Assembly (NCBI RefSeq): GCF_965638725.1
Contig: NC_134963.1
Span: 10,816,501 to 10,880,500 of the forward strand
DNA length: 64,000 nt
Direction: 5' to 3'
Origin: Aptenodytes patagonicus
Taxonomy: Eukaryota; Chordata; Aves; Sphenisciformes; Spheniscidae
The notes below the pieces were generated by a model. That model saw only the letters and a list, made by a program, of their open reading frames with translations, was not told the DNA's origin and ran no database searches. This document shows, one piece after another, positions 1 to 29,782 of the stretch; within the stretch, counting starts at the first letter, position 1; every line of letters begins with the position of its first letter. Position numbers and translations under genes: made by a program.

Positions 1-17714
<17,714 letters not shown>

Positions 17715-17812
17715 GTCGTGGAGGAATGCAAGGGGCCGCTCGCCCGCCGGCCAGCCCGCCCTGCCCCGCCCCCTCTCACGAGACCACCGCCTCCCGCGGG
17801 ATCACAGAACGA

Positions 17813-17819
17813 CCAATCA
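17813..17819 (+). promoter_or_regulatory. CCAAT box (NF-Y-like)
   Basis: CCAATCA, about 100 bp upstream of the PI4KA ATG and about 410 bp upstream of the SNAP29 ATG. NF-Y binds this core in many divergent promoters; occupancy is inferred. Confidence 0.5.
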
Positions 17820-17826
17820 CACCACA

Positions 17827-17837
17827 AAGATGGCAGC
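17827..17837 (+). promoter_or_regulatory. YY1-like motif
   Basis: AAGATGGCAGC, one mismatch from the usual AAGATGGCGGC seen near vertebrate start sites. It lies 10 bp after the CCAAT box. Confidence 0.5.
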
Positions 17838-18230
17838 GCCCGCACCGGCTTCACTGCCGGAGGGTTCCCTGCCCCGCCCCTCGCCGGTGCCTCTCCCTCC
17901 CTGCCGCGCCGCCCGCCCCCAGGCCCCCCGCTCTACAAATGGGCGCGCCCATCCCGACCACCCCCCTCCCGCCGCGGATGGTTCCTCCTAGCAACCGCCT
18001 ATCCCTCCGCGGCGCTGCGGCTCGCCCCGCCCCGGGAGGGCGGGGTGGTTCCGCCCGGTGCGCGGTGGCGCCATGCGGGCGGAAGGAGCGGAGCGGGCCG
18101 CGGCCTGAGGTGGGGGGGCTCGGCCCGGCCCGGCCTGGCCTGGCCTCTGTGAGGAGTGAGGGCTGAGCGCGCCGCCTCCCTGAGGCGCTCACCGCGGACG
18201 CTTCCTTCCCGACCCGCTGTCGGCGGCACC

Positions 18231-18452
18231 ATGTCGGCTCTCCCGAGGAGCTACAACCCCTTCGCCGAGGAAGAGGAGGAGGAGGAGGCGGCGGCGTGGC
18301 CGGCGAGGGGCAGCGGGGAGGCGGGCGGCGCCGAGCGGCAGCGGTACCTGCAGCAGGAGGTGCTGCGTCGTTCCGCCGCCACCGCCGACAGCACCGCCCG
18401 CTCCCTCTCGCTCCTCTGCGAGTCCGAGCGGATCGGCGTGGCCGCCTCCGAG
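18231..18452 (+). CDS. SNAP29: SNAP29 exon 1 (residues 1-74)
   Basis: Start codon, NPF motif, acidic run, then [20 protein letters not shown] and the start of the Qb helix ([14 protein letters not shown]). Donor gtgggt, phase 0. The open frame continues into the intron but homology stops at the donor. Confidence 0.95.
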
Positions 18453-21400
18453 GTGGGTCGCGGCCCCGCGGGGCAGCGCGGCTCGGGGGAGGACGGGCAA
18501 ACCGAGAAGGGAGCCTTCTCCCCTGGGGCGGTTGCGGTGTACCGGCCGCCGGCGCCGAGGGGCTGCCCTGCGCCTGCCGCCTCCCGGCTAAAACCTCCTG
18601 GGGGGGTGTGCGTCTTGTTTTCCCTTTTTCCCCTGAAAGTCTCCCGAAACATCTCTTTTTTGGAGTTACTCAGTGTTTCGGAGACAACATATCCCTCTGT
18701 GTTACTGCAGACTGATTTTCTGGGTGGAGGGGGTTTGGTTTTTGAGGAAAAATTCCCAGCTGGATCCTCTCTATCTGTACAATACTGAGACTAGGTCTTG
18801 GCTGTGTTTTCAGCTGCTTTTAACAATTCTTACTGAGTCTTATTAATGGCATCGATGCCTATTTTTATCTGACTAAAAAGTTTTCAGCAGCTCTCTTGAC
18901 TAAATGAAGAGCCTGCCCTGTTAGTTGTTTGTGCTGTGCTCGCTTCATCCCGATTAATCATTTCCTTCATTCTTCTGGCCTTGTTTCAGAATAGGGTTTA
19001 TGCTCAGAGGCGTCGCTCATAAAGAGCTTGTCCTTTGTGTCACCTGCTAATGGGATGTTTCCTCGAGCGTTGGTAATGTGATTGCCTAAATTAACCCGAG
19101 CGCATCCACAAGCTGCAGTAGGTGCTTATGCTGAAGAGGGTTCTCGGTGGCACTTCTGCGAGCTCGTGGACTCGTGATGTGTTTGTCCAGAAAAGCACAA
19201 ATGAGGAATCAAGAATTGAGGCTTAACACAGGGCTTGTGATAAAACTTGAACTGTATGTTTGCTGCTTTAGGGGGGGGGGGGGGGGGGAAGAATATTCGA
19301 CTAGGATTCCCCAAAGTTTAGAAAGAATATGAACACAAGTTTTTTGTTTTGCACTAATGTTAGCTGCAGGCAGCCTTCCTGCCAGAATTAATCTTTGGAT
19401 TTCTTTGGAATAGTGTTTGTGCTGCTGAATTAGAAAATAACATAATTGTATATATCAAAATTTCTAAATCCTGCACTGTTTAGTACTAGCTAAAAGATTA
19501 TTCCTGCATTATGGGAAAACTCTATTTGCATTTATTTCCTTTGGTTATTCTGTTTCCAAATTATCAGGAACATCCCAGTAATGTGAAAATAGTATCCCTT
19601 CCCAATGAAGGTGTCATTCACAACTAGAAATAGTTCTGCTTGTTCATTTCCCTGCCATTAACTTTTGCATTTTCACTACATCACCCATCTGGTGCCATGC
19701 TTGTTCTATCAAGAACAGATATAAATGTCAACCTCACAAAAGGCCAATACAGAAAATTCCTGGATCCTGTTTGTAGTAGGTGTCAGGAAACTGGCATTGC
19801 ATAGTGATGAGGATTTTACAGCTGGTTAATGCTATGGCTGGCTAGCAACTCTTGATTGAAATGCCCTGGTGGAAAAGGAGTAAGGAAAAAAGCTGTATGC
19901 CTTTAGAAATAATCTACATAGATGAAGGAATTCTGTTATTTTTCTTTAGAGTGTCTGTTAAAAATGTTTGATGTTTCAGTTTATCTTGGCTTTACTAGCT
20001 TCTCTTTTTCTGTCGGTATCTGTTAGGAGCTCGTACGTCAAGGAGAGGCACTGAAGCGCACAGAACAGATGGTAGATAAAATGGACCAGGACTTGAAGAC
20101 TAGTCAAAGGCACATAAATAGCATTAAGAGTGTTTGGGGGGGCTTGGTAAACTACTTCAAAGCCAAACCTCCAGAGAGCAAGCCAGAGCAGAATGGAACC
20201 CCTGAATATTATGCTAACAGTAGGTAAGTAAAATAAACATTTTACTTGGGACTTATCTCCCACAGCATCTCTGATATGTCACCAGAAAATCAGAACTTAA
20301 AAGATCTGTTGATTCTGTCAAGTAAACTGCTGAGATGGTGTCTAGCTGCCTTTTTCCTTTAACTCTGAGAAAAATATTTTTATTTATATTTGTAGTGGTA
20401 AGAATAACTTCATATTTGTGGGAAATTAATTCAAACAATTACACAAAATTACACAAGTAATTCTTCAGAGTCTTCTGAATTATCATGCTTGCTTCACTCC
20501 TATCAGGAAATCATGATTTGTAGCATTGACGTGCTACATACATAAATATTATGTGTATTTCTCTAGTTTCTATTAAAAGCTGTAAATAAAAATTAATTGC
20601 TGTGAAGTTACTGTGTCTTATAGTACTTGTCTCTCTTCAGCTGAGAAATTTATGTAAAGCCTGGTAATGCTGCATGGATTGATTTCCTCCTTCCCTTCCC
20701 CCTCCATCCTCCACTAGAGGAAAGGAACAGGTTGCCTCCAAGACGGAAGATACAGTTTTGGTTTTGATATCAAAGTTTCCATATGCTATTTTCAGCACTA
20801 AAGCGACCAGTTCTGCTTTCACTGAAGACAAATGCTAATAGTTAATTTTAAAGGAACATTTTGGATCAGGTCTAACGAATTTGCTCTTCTTGTATAAATT
20901 TGGTACCTGTTCTTGTTTAACAGATTAAGAATGAGGCCTGTGGTCCATAGAAATGTTTTTTTTTATTTTCTTTATTACTAGATTAAAAGAAGCAATGATG
21001 TCTAGTAAAGAACAAGAGTCAAAATACCAGGAATGTCATCCAAATTTAAGGAAGCTAGATAATTCAGGTTTGTTAACTTTATTTTACACTGAATGTCTAT
21101 CATCCATGTGGGGCAAACTTGCACAGCGGTGAAGGCAGAGACCCTGCAGCCTGCCCAACTGCTGACTTACGCTGCTGCCTAACCTCTGGAGATTTGTATC
21201 CCAGCCTTCACGGCTTTGAGTTCTAGGGAATTGTTTCCCATAAAACTCTTTATACCCATACTGAAGACGTGAAATTTTTTCACTTGGATACAGATTTTAT
21301 TTAGCCCTTCCTGTGGGGGATTTATGCTATATCCACTAAAGACTTTAAAAACATCCGGTGCTTGTATTTGCGCAGAGGAGACTATAGCCAAGAATCCACA

Positions 21401-24137
21401 TAATGTGCAGGCAGTCTTGTCCTATGTTTGCCAAAATGTTAACTTGTACGTTCAGAGGTTCTCCTCTTTTAACCATCATTTGTCATAGTTTTCGGATATG
21501 TTTTCCTTGTTATTTCAAACATGGATTATAACCCTTCATACTGAAGTCATTACTTGACTCACGCAGGGAAGCGTACAGGGTTTGGTCTTGTTCCCCATTC
21601 TCACAATTAACTTCTGTGATGACTTTTATGTACAAAGTAACTGTTCCTTTTTAAAGTGAGGTTCAATTATTTAGTTTAGTAAGAGTGAGAAAGCAGCAGG
21701 GTGTCTTTATAGTTGTAGTTCTGTAAGTAAAGAAATGCTTTTTGGTAACAATCTCCATTCCATGCCACATTAGATTAAAAGTCTGTCCAATAGAGGGCAG
21801 AATTAACTCTCTGGTGGCTTGACCTGGGGGAACGCTAACTGCTGGTAGAAGTTACCAACCTACCTGCTTTGTTGGTTGGGTGGCTGTTTTTTTCTTTTTT
21901 TCTCTCAACTGCCTAGTAGAACTACAAAAGGCAGCACAAAAGAACAATTGTAGCTTAATAACTGTTCGTCTTGAGGAGTGCCCTATAGATAGTGGTGTTG
22001 GACTACTTTCGATACTCCTGCTAACAGGTTATGTGATTACATGGCAGCTGTGTCAGACTACTTTTTAATAGCCCTTCTAAAACTGTAATGCCTCTTCTTG
22101 CTAGCTTTTTTATTACATAATATTCTGTATTTCATACTCTTAACAGACAATGATTTCAGCAAAGCAGATTTAGTTTCTTCAGTGCAAAGGGATTCCTATC
22201 CGAAGAACCAACAACTGCGAGCTTACCACCAGAAAATTGATAACAACTTAGGTGAGTGAGAAAATTGAAGCAGTTTGATGTAATACAATTTTCAGGTTTT
22301 GGTTCTTAAGGCACAGAAAATTACTAAGTAATATATGGCCAACAAACACTTTTTCGTTTAGTTCACATGTGACATTTGATAATTAAAAAAAAAAATCATT
22401 GGCTTGTATTCTGCATTTCAAAACTATCTACATGGCAGAATCCAAAGTCTGATTGAAACGTACATTATTTGAATGGTAGAATGCTGTGGGGATGTCTGTG
22501 GGTCAACTACTTGCAAATATTAATAACAAATCTGATTTAGAAATGTGTTTCACGTGAAACCAGCTAGAAACAAACTGGCTAGGATGCCTGGAATAGTATA
22601 AATCTACTGTGGAAACTGATACGCCATTGGCATCAATACTTCAACTCTTCTGCAACGTGCTTGTGCTTTAGAGATAGTTAGATTTTGAACTGTCCCTGAG
22701 CAAAGAGACCAGGGGGGAAAAAACCCACACCAAAAGCATGAGTCCCCCTAGATCATATATTGACAATAAGAAAAACACTTACCAAATGTGAATATGCTAG
22801 CAAATCTCTGTCATTTGAATGAGGAGATGGTGCTGAAGTATCCCATAACACTTGCATTCAGGATACGAAAATGTTTCTTTGAATCATCCTATGACTGGAA
22901 TATCACTAGGACAAGCAGGCTTATCCATCCATTCTGAAAAATCGTGCTAAGCAGGTACTAGTAATATTAATAAGGAAATACTGCTGCAAATTGACATCCA
23001 GGTTATACCAGTATGGATACTTACTACCTCTTTTTCTAAAGCTTACCACTTACATTGAAAGATGCATTCAACTTACCTGACAGTTAAACTCGGATATTAA
23101 ATTGTACATCAGTTTGGACCCAAAGAATTTACAACTGTGCGCAGCTTTTGAAATAAACATGTTTTGCAGCAAATAGAAGAATCGAAAGGCACTAAATATT
23201 TAATTTGTGAATTTGCTGCATTTCTTTTATTACTTCCCAAAAACATTCAGCTGACTTTCTCTTCCTTTGTTCTGTAGCATATATACAAAGTGCCTCTTTG
23301 CTTGCATGTGTCACTGTTTAGCTGACCTAGAAAGAAGAGACTGGAAAGAAATCGGAAAGGAGTAGATCAAAGAGAAATAGTCAAGCATAAGAGTTAGTGG
23401 AAGCACATTCGTTCTACTCCCAAACCGTGCAAAACTTACTAGCCTCAGAAGTATTTATACCAATCAACCATGCAGTAAAACAGTTTCCTTGTAGCCAAAT
23501 TAGAAAATCTGGAAATGGGATTTTTCCATCTATGTTAAATAATTAACTGCTTAGGTCTTCAGCGTATTGATGATATCTCTGCGTGAAGTTTAAAGATAAA
23601 CAATTGAGGTAGTGAGCATATTGTGTATACTGAGCTGAGAAAAGATGCACCCAATTTTCTGTAAGATAAGTTTTTTTTAAAAAAAAAGTAAAAACTACAT
23701 TACAGTGTATGTAATTTTATAAAGATCCAATTTGGTTTTAAGCATTTGTAGTTAACTTGTAATGAAAAAAAGAAGGAAGTGATTATTTCTGGTAGTAATG
23801 CGGTAGAAGTGTTAAAATACCGGTGCTTCCACTATTGGAGAAGAACACTCAGGCTTGAGCAGTTGTAACTAACATTTTCTAACCCAGTGTTTTGGAGAAG
23901 AGGGAATCCTGATAGTGTCCATTTAAACCGAATGCTTTATACGGCTTTGATTCCTTATGGCCCCTCTCTTCGTTGACAGATGAGATGTCTTCTGGGTTGA
24001 GTCGTCTGAAAAACCTAGCTCTTGGTCTGCAGACAGAAATAGATAAGCAAGATGATACGCTGGATCGGCTAACAAAAAAAGTAGAGGCACTGGACGTCAA
24101 TATTAAAAGCACTGATAAAAAAGTCCGACAACTCTAA
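18231..24137 (+). CDS. SNAP29: SNAP29, Qbc SNARE (complete, 5 exons)
   Basis: SNAP29 supplies Qb and Qc SNARE helices for fusion, notably autophagosome-lysosome fusion with STX17 and VAMP8. Five exons (222, 197, 86, 105 and 158 bp) join in phase to 255 aa (human 258). The N-terminus holds the EHD-binding NPF motif (YNPF, residues 8-11), then an acidic Glu run. The Qb helix spans about residues 50-115, with the expected zero-layer Gln79 in [18 protein letters not shown] linker follows. The Qc helix covers about 200-255, with zero-layer Gln227 in EIDKQDD, and the protein ends KKVRQL as in human. There is no cysteine cluster in the linker, unlike palmitoylated SNAP25/SNAP23, as expected for this soluble member. 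The ATG at 18231 has the context ggcaccATGt and starts [11 protein letters not shown] like human MSAYPKSYNPF. The gene shares a promoter with PI4KA. Confidence 0.97.
19271..19288 (+). repeat. Poly-G run (18)
   Basis: G18 in SNAP29 intron 1, on the non-template strand, so it would appear as G18 in the pre-mRNA. Confidence 0.9.
20027..20223 (+). CDS. SNAP29: SNAP29 exon 2 (residues 75-139, 140 split)
   Basis: 197 bp. Most of the Qb helix: [20 protein letters not shown], then [19 protein letters not shown] and [13 protein letters not shown]. Human has F where this has W in SVWGG. Acceptor ...tgttag, donor gtaagt. Confidence 0.96.
20982..21067 (+). CDS. SNAP29: SNAP29 exon 3 (residues 140-168, 169 split)
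   Basis: 86 bp of inter-helix linker: [20 protein letters not shown] then PNLRKLDNS, matching human [20 protein letters not shown] then PNLRKLDD. Acceptor ...ttactag, donor gtttgt. Confidence 0.94.
21787..21800 (+). promoter_or_regulatory. CTCF-like motif
   Basis: CCAATAGAGGGCAG agrees with the CTCF core consensus CCASYAGRKGGCRS at 13 of 14 positions. It is in SNAP29 intron 3. Confidence 0.45.
22147..22251 (+). CDS. SNAP29: SNAP29 exon 4 (residues 169-203, 204 split)
   Basis: 105 bp. The variable start ([20 protein letters not shown]) leads into the conserved [13 protein letters not shown] at the start of the Qc region. Acceptor ...taacag, donor gtgagt. Confidence 0.94.
23980..24137 (+). 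CDS. SNAP29: SNAP29 exon 5 (residues 204-255 and stop)
   Basis: 158 bp ending in TAA at 24135-24137. Qc SNARE helix: [52 protein letters not shown]. Acceptor ...tgacag. Confidence 0.96.
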
Positions 24138-27100
24138 AGGATTTTTTGAAATGTTTTTGTCCAGTGTCAGTTCTTCTTGGATGTCTTATCTCAACCGATC
24201 TCTTAAAAAATCTTGGACAGTATCCGTTTCTCTTTTTTCTGATATGTTGTTGATTTTGTTGTCATTAAAATTGCATAATCTTAAGTGCAGCATAATACCT
24301 TAAATTTCTTCTTAATGTACATGGGAAAAGTGGACGTTGAGTAAAATCTCTCAGCACTTGGTAAATGCTTTTGTGCTGGATACCCTGCTCAATTGTATAA
24401 CTGTGCGTCATGTGCGTGGAGGAATTTGCAATCTACAAAGCTTCAGTGTCCTTGGCCTGGGAGCTGTGATGAGGAAAGTAACTGCATTTTGCCTCTGTTT
24501 TGGGGAGGGGACAGGGGGAACAGAATGTGCTGCTTTGTTCAGAACAAATGTTGCTAGTTCTGTTTACCTACAGCTATTTTAAATTCTGAAAAAATGCCGA
24601 TTTCCAGCTGTAAAAATAATTCAAAGTGACTGTTTTCTGGCATTTCTGGGGCTTAAGGAACGAACTGTTCTGTGAAGTTGTAAAATATCAAGGGTGTCAT
24701 GCAGTAATGATAATATCCTGTGCATGTTCCCTTCCCTAAGATAACTTTTGCCAAATGATGGATCCACAAACTGTGGTTTTTATATTTGGGTCACTAAATG
24801 CTATCAACTTTACAGTATTTTCAGTAAAGATCTCTAAGGGTATCTTATGGTCTGCAAGAAATGTTGACTGACAGTGACCCAAAAAGTTTGGGTAACAAAA
24901 TCAGGACTTAAACGTATGTGCTCTTAAAGATTCTTTGTAGAAATTGTCGCCATCTGCTTTTTTATTTTCTGCTCTTTCTCAGCTTATTTAGTTAGGTGGC
25001 TATTTGAAAAATAGCTTCCATTTTAGAAATGGAGAGTTGGTCTGACATTGCACAAACAGATCATAGGAGATAGTTCTTTAATTTAACATTTATTTCAAAT
25101 GTGATTAGGGATTGAGCAGATGCTGTGTGTTCCTGGGTGATGTGACTGTTTTTAAGAAACTCGGCTATGGTTCACATACTTCTGCATTGGCTTAGCAGGT
25201 ATGAAAAGTTCCTGCAAATGAAGAAAAGCTCAAACGTTTTTGAGTCTTCCAGATACCAGTTGGGCCTTCCAGTTTGCTTTATTCTTTTGTAAGTATCGCT
25301 GTAGAACAAAATTACAATTCTGCTCCAGCCTGAAGACACGACAACGAGAATTTACTTGTTTTCAAGACCGAGAGCAAGTTATTTCAGTTTGGAGAGGCCA
25401 AGGGACCTGTGTCGGTATTGCAACACTCGCTATCACAAATGACAATGAGTAGCTAAGAAGAGATAGTTCCTTTTTTGAGCTGGTGCCACATTATCTTACG
25501 AATTAAAGGAAGACCTTGGTGTTTAGGGCTATCAAGCTTGTATCCTTCATGAACATCACATTCACACCCTCCCCTTTCCTTTTTTTCAAGGGATTTGTTA
25601 CCTTGAGCTCACTTGCGCCAAAGTGCACCCAATTGTTAAGGAGATAAAAGAAAACTTGAGCCTTCCTTGTTTTACTGTGTCTCCTGAAGTTCACTTGTAG
25701 AAAAATATATCTCTGAAAAAGCTACACTTCTTGGACATAGTATTATGGAAAAAAATATTATTCCTGGGATTACTAGCAAAGTAGAGTTGTGAATTAGATT
25801 TAAGGTGAGCCTCTGTTTCCCCTTATGTTACTGATGTCATTGATTTCAGTCCCTAAAAAAAGTGTTTTGCAGCGACATAGAACTTCAAGAGCTATTGAGT
25901 ACCTTTAATTGCTTTTTAATTTTCACTTTGTCATTTATGCTCATTCAGAACCATAAAAACCTTACTATAATATCAATGTATCATCTAACTTTTTGGGTCT
26001 ATACCATGATTAATTCTCTTACTCTGTTAGAATATTTATGAATTATATGATTTGATGTCTCAAGATGGTTGATACATTTATTTATAAATGATACAATCAT
26101 CAGGTTTCAAAATGTTAAGTACCTCAGTGAAGGAAGATTGAAATTTTGATTATACCTGGTTTAGTTTCGTATTTGACTTTCTCCTTTTAATAAAAAGGAT
26201 GAAAAGACTTACTTTTATTTTTTCTTATCCCAATGCTGGTTAACAGAAACACTTGCATCTTAGAAAGGATGTATAAATTCTCTCCAGAACAGAGAATATA
26301 AAAAAATTGCATAGTAATTAATAACACTCCTTTTAGTGTGGAGTCTGCCTTCACCTATATGCAACTATTTCACAACTAAATTTTTTCGAAAGTGAGACTT
26401 TGGTAACGAGGATGTATGCTGAGACTTTCTCTGCTAAGTTACAGTTAATGGAGGAAAAATGTAGTTGGGGGATCTAGTTGTGTTATGTGTAATAAGAAAT
26501 GCGGAGCTTGAATCCAAGCAAAAATTCTTCTTGATTTAAGAGTGAAGTGGGTTGCCTTTCTGATGTAAGTTATCCCATTTTTTTTTTAGTCTAAAGTATT
26601 TCACAAAACAAACTCAAGTTTTTGGTCAACTGTTTAGTTGTATTAGCCCTATGAAATGTTTATTGCATCCTGGATATCTTTGATGCCTTTAAAAACACAG
26701 GCAGGGAAGGGGAATAGAAAAATAAATCCCTAGTTCTGCTTTGGGAACCTCATGATCCAAGCAGACTAGAAAACCAGGATCTCAGCCCATGTGAAAGTTA
26801 TACAGAGGTCTAACTTCCCATCTCTTCTAACAATCCTATTCACTGCCTCAGTAATGTATGTCTTTGTTTGCTTAGGCTTTCCTGCTCTATTTATTATTTT
26901 TGGTTTTTTAATGGCCTTGTTTTAAAGGATTATTTCTCACATTGGATTTCTTTTGGGGGGGGAAGATTGTGCATGGGTATAAATGAATTTCTGCTAGAAA
27001 CTGAATTCTCTTTCTTAGCTTTCATACAGATGCTTTATGCTGATAAAGAACTTAAGTCTGACATGAGGAGACAACACTATTTTGTAATAGTGATGAATTT

Positions 27101-28235
27101 TTTTTGCTTGTTAGAATAACTTTCCATCTTGCAGAAAGGGGAAATTTAAAGGAAGAAAACCACATGATTTTTGCCTTTCCAGGAAATGTCATTTTGCATG
27201 TCTTAGGAAGGACTTAGTAGCTTTTCTTAGTATTTCCTGAGATAGTTTTACTTCTTGAATACTGCTGAAAAACGTACCCTGTGTAGGGTATAGGACTTCC
27301 AGAAGAAATTTAATTTACACTCAAGTGCTAACTTGATAAGTTAAATGATTTTGCCTTAATACTTATGTTGGCATAGAAATTGGTGTCCTTGCAGCACAAT
27401 AGCTCTGGTTAATTTTATTTTTATTGGCTTGAGTAGAAGTTTAATATTAAGGTCAGAAGAAGATAGAAAAAAAATATTTTAAGTCTTCTTTATAAAAGGC
27501 AATTTTCTTGCTTCTCAAAAAGTTTGCTAATAAATTTTGAAGAGGTTTTAAACACTGGGAAGTAGCATACCCTTTGTAACATAGATATAAGAAGATATAC
27601 TCTAAAACAGCAAGGGGAAAAAAAAAAGTGGGAATAACCAGTATCTGGCTACTAGATTCCTAGGTGTATTTGATTTTTAAATTTCCTGAGCACTGAATTA
27701 AATATTGTAACAAATGATGCGTAGCTGCATTTTAGTCTGTGCTACAAAGATTTGTTGCTGTGCTGAACTCTGGCCTACTGAAATCATTGGGACATTATAT
27801 GGTGTCGGGGGTTTTTTTTAATGTGTGGAATTTATCTGAAATACTTTGCTGCCTAGTCGTTTTTGTGAAGTGATGTCATTTGTTAAATGGTGAACTAGAA
27901 AATACTTTCCAACCACTCTGCCTTCTGAACAAACAGATTTTTGTAGGCATTTTTACAAGCATAACATCATATGGAGGATACGTGTTAATTTTGACTTTGA
28001 AATATATGGGGCTTAATTTTCAAAATCGCAGGTAGTGATTATTTGTGTCTATGGCTTTTTTTAAATAGTACTTTAATTCTGTGCCACCCAGGTATAACAC
28101 CTTTTATACAAGTCAAATTGAAATATCCTTCTTTTCTTTAAATGCCAAACTGGACTGTAGCTCATCAATTTAGGAGATTGAAAGAAATGAGTGTTGAATG
28201 GTAAGATGGTCAATAAAGGTGCTTGTTGTTAATGG
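24138..28235 (+). other. SNAP29: Probable SNAP29 3' UTR (end uncertain)
   Basis: AT-rich, with no coding content. Candidate poly(A) signals are ATTAAA at 24264 (short form) and AATAAA at 26189, 26721, 27529 and 28212. The last has a G/T-rich tail (gtgcttgttgtt) directly after it and is the best match to a strong distal site, giving a 3' UTR of about 4.1 kb. The human gene also has a long 3' UTR, as I recall. RNA data would settle which sites are used. Confidence 0.5.
28212..28217 (+). terminator. Candidate distal SNAP29 poly(A) signal
   Basis: Canonical AATAAA followed within about 10 bases by a GT-rich downstream element. It is the last strong candidate before the intergenic LTR. Confidence 0.45.
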
Positions 28236-29782
28236 AGAGTTTTTGCATTTATTTCCCAAAATTCTTTGATTACAACTTCATTGACGCTTCTTTCCCATAA
28301 TAAGATCTGATAAAATGCTGGACCTACTCTGTTAAGTTTGTGCCAGAATGGAAATAAGTTTGCAGCAGGTGGGTTTTGTTTTCTGAGAATAAAAAGAGGG
28401 TATTACATTTTTACTTGACTCTTAAGTAGATTCTTTTAGCTCCTGAAAGAGGCGTACGAACAGGCATTTATTTTTGCAAAACTTTAACTTGTGATGATAA
28501 AATAATTCAAGATGTTGCTTGAAAAGTACTCTTGCCATAGTGCTTGGTTATCGGGGATATCATAAACTGGATGAACAAGGCAGGCGGAACAGGAGTAAGG
28601 CAAAAAAAATATGTACCATCTTGAAAACTTAAAAGCAACAGGTATGTAATATTCCTGTGTGGTCCCAAATTTGGAGATGGCAGAAAACTTCAGAATGTCC
28701 TGTCCTTCAGTTAGGTTCTTATCTGTATATGAAGGGAGGAACTTGGCTTCTGAAAAATTTCTTGTAGTAGAGCTTAATTTTGTTTGATACCATAAAGCAG
28801 AGATTTGGAAGTGCTATTACAAAAGCTCTGGAAAGGGAAAGTCAATATGCTAGGGAGATCGACAGGTTTTTAAAATTCAGATAATTTTGTTTTGCTGCCT
28901 TTGCTAAGAGTTCTTCAACAAATGGAAATTGAGAGCTCTTCCATCTCTGCACTTTGTTGCATATAGAAAAATCAAAACAATACGAAGAGCGCAGTGGAAG
29001 ATGGTAGAGAATCGAGCAGTGCAGTGGATTCTGGATCTCTGCTAGGAATATTATTAGCTTGCTCTGCTTGCATGGAGAATCAGTTTCTGAGTCTTGGAAG
29101 AGAGTATTTCACACAAATCTGTTTATGGCTGGTCAGGCATTTCAACCCTTTTGTGTTTTCTTAAGGAGCTCCTTGCTTACAACGCAGTCCCTGCCTTTCT
29201 GGGAAATGAAGAGGGATGGGGAGGTAAAAGATGCCCATGCAAGTACGTAAAACCAGGCAGAGCAGGTGCTGTTGGAATGAAGGAACCGCGTGCTCTTTCC
29301 CTTCTCCCTGCTTCTGAAAAGAGATTTGGTTTTAGGAGGGAGTTCTACAATTCTCATTTTGTTTTGGTAGGTGGTTGGTTGGTTTGTTTGCTTCCAAATA
29401 AATATATTACATATTCCCAAAATGGGAAAATATGAAGAACAACTGCATTGGGGCCAGAACTGAAGGCTTGGTAAGGCTCACTCTAAAGAAGGCAGGGAGG
29501 TGCCCCCAGAATAAACAGACTGCCAAGTCAGGAAGATCCCTGAATGCCAGGCAGGGTTTTCTAAATACAGTGACTTTGGAGCCCTGCCTCAGCTATAAAA
29601 AGTCTAGATGGATTGTGACTTTACTGTTGGCGAGGCAGAACCTTCTAGAAACTGGGCTTCCAGCTCTAGCTGTGGATATTTTGGGGAAAACAAGGGACCT
29701 CCTTGGCATCTTCATTCTAGATGATCCTTCTTTTCCTCCACATAAATTGAAAATCTCTTCTTTCTGTTAATGGATAGCAGCC
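28236..29782. other. Intergenic, nothing recognised
   Basis: AT-rich single-copy-looking DNA between the presumed SNAP29 end and the solo LTR. Short open frames (for example 29094-29435) have no recognisable domain and no splice-supported homology. Confidence 0.6.
29778..29782 (+). repeat. Possible LTR target-site duplication (left)
   Basis: CAGCC before the LTR pairs with CAGTC at 30380-30384 after it, four of five bases equal. A decayed 5-bp duplication is plausible but could be chance. Confidence 0.4.

Noticed and set aside
18156..18230. In-frame upstream extension of SNAP29
   Set aside because: It begins at GTG, not ATG, and has no counterpart in human SNAP29. The ATG at 18231 matches the family start.
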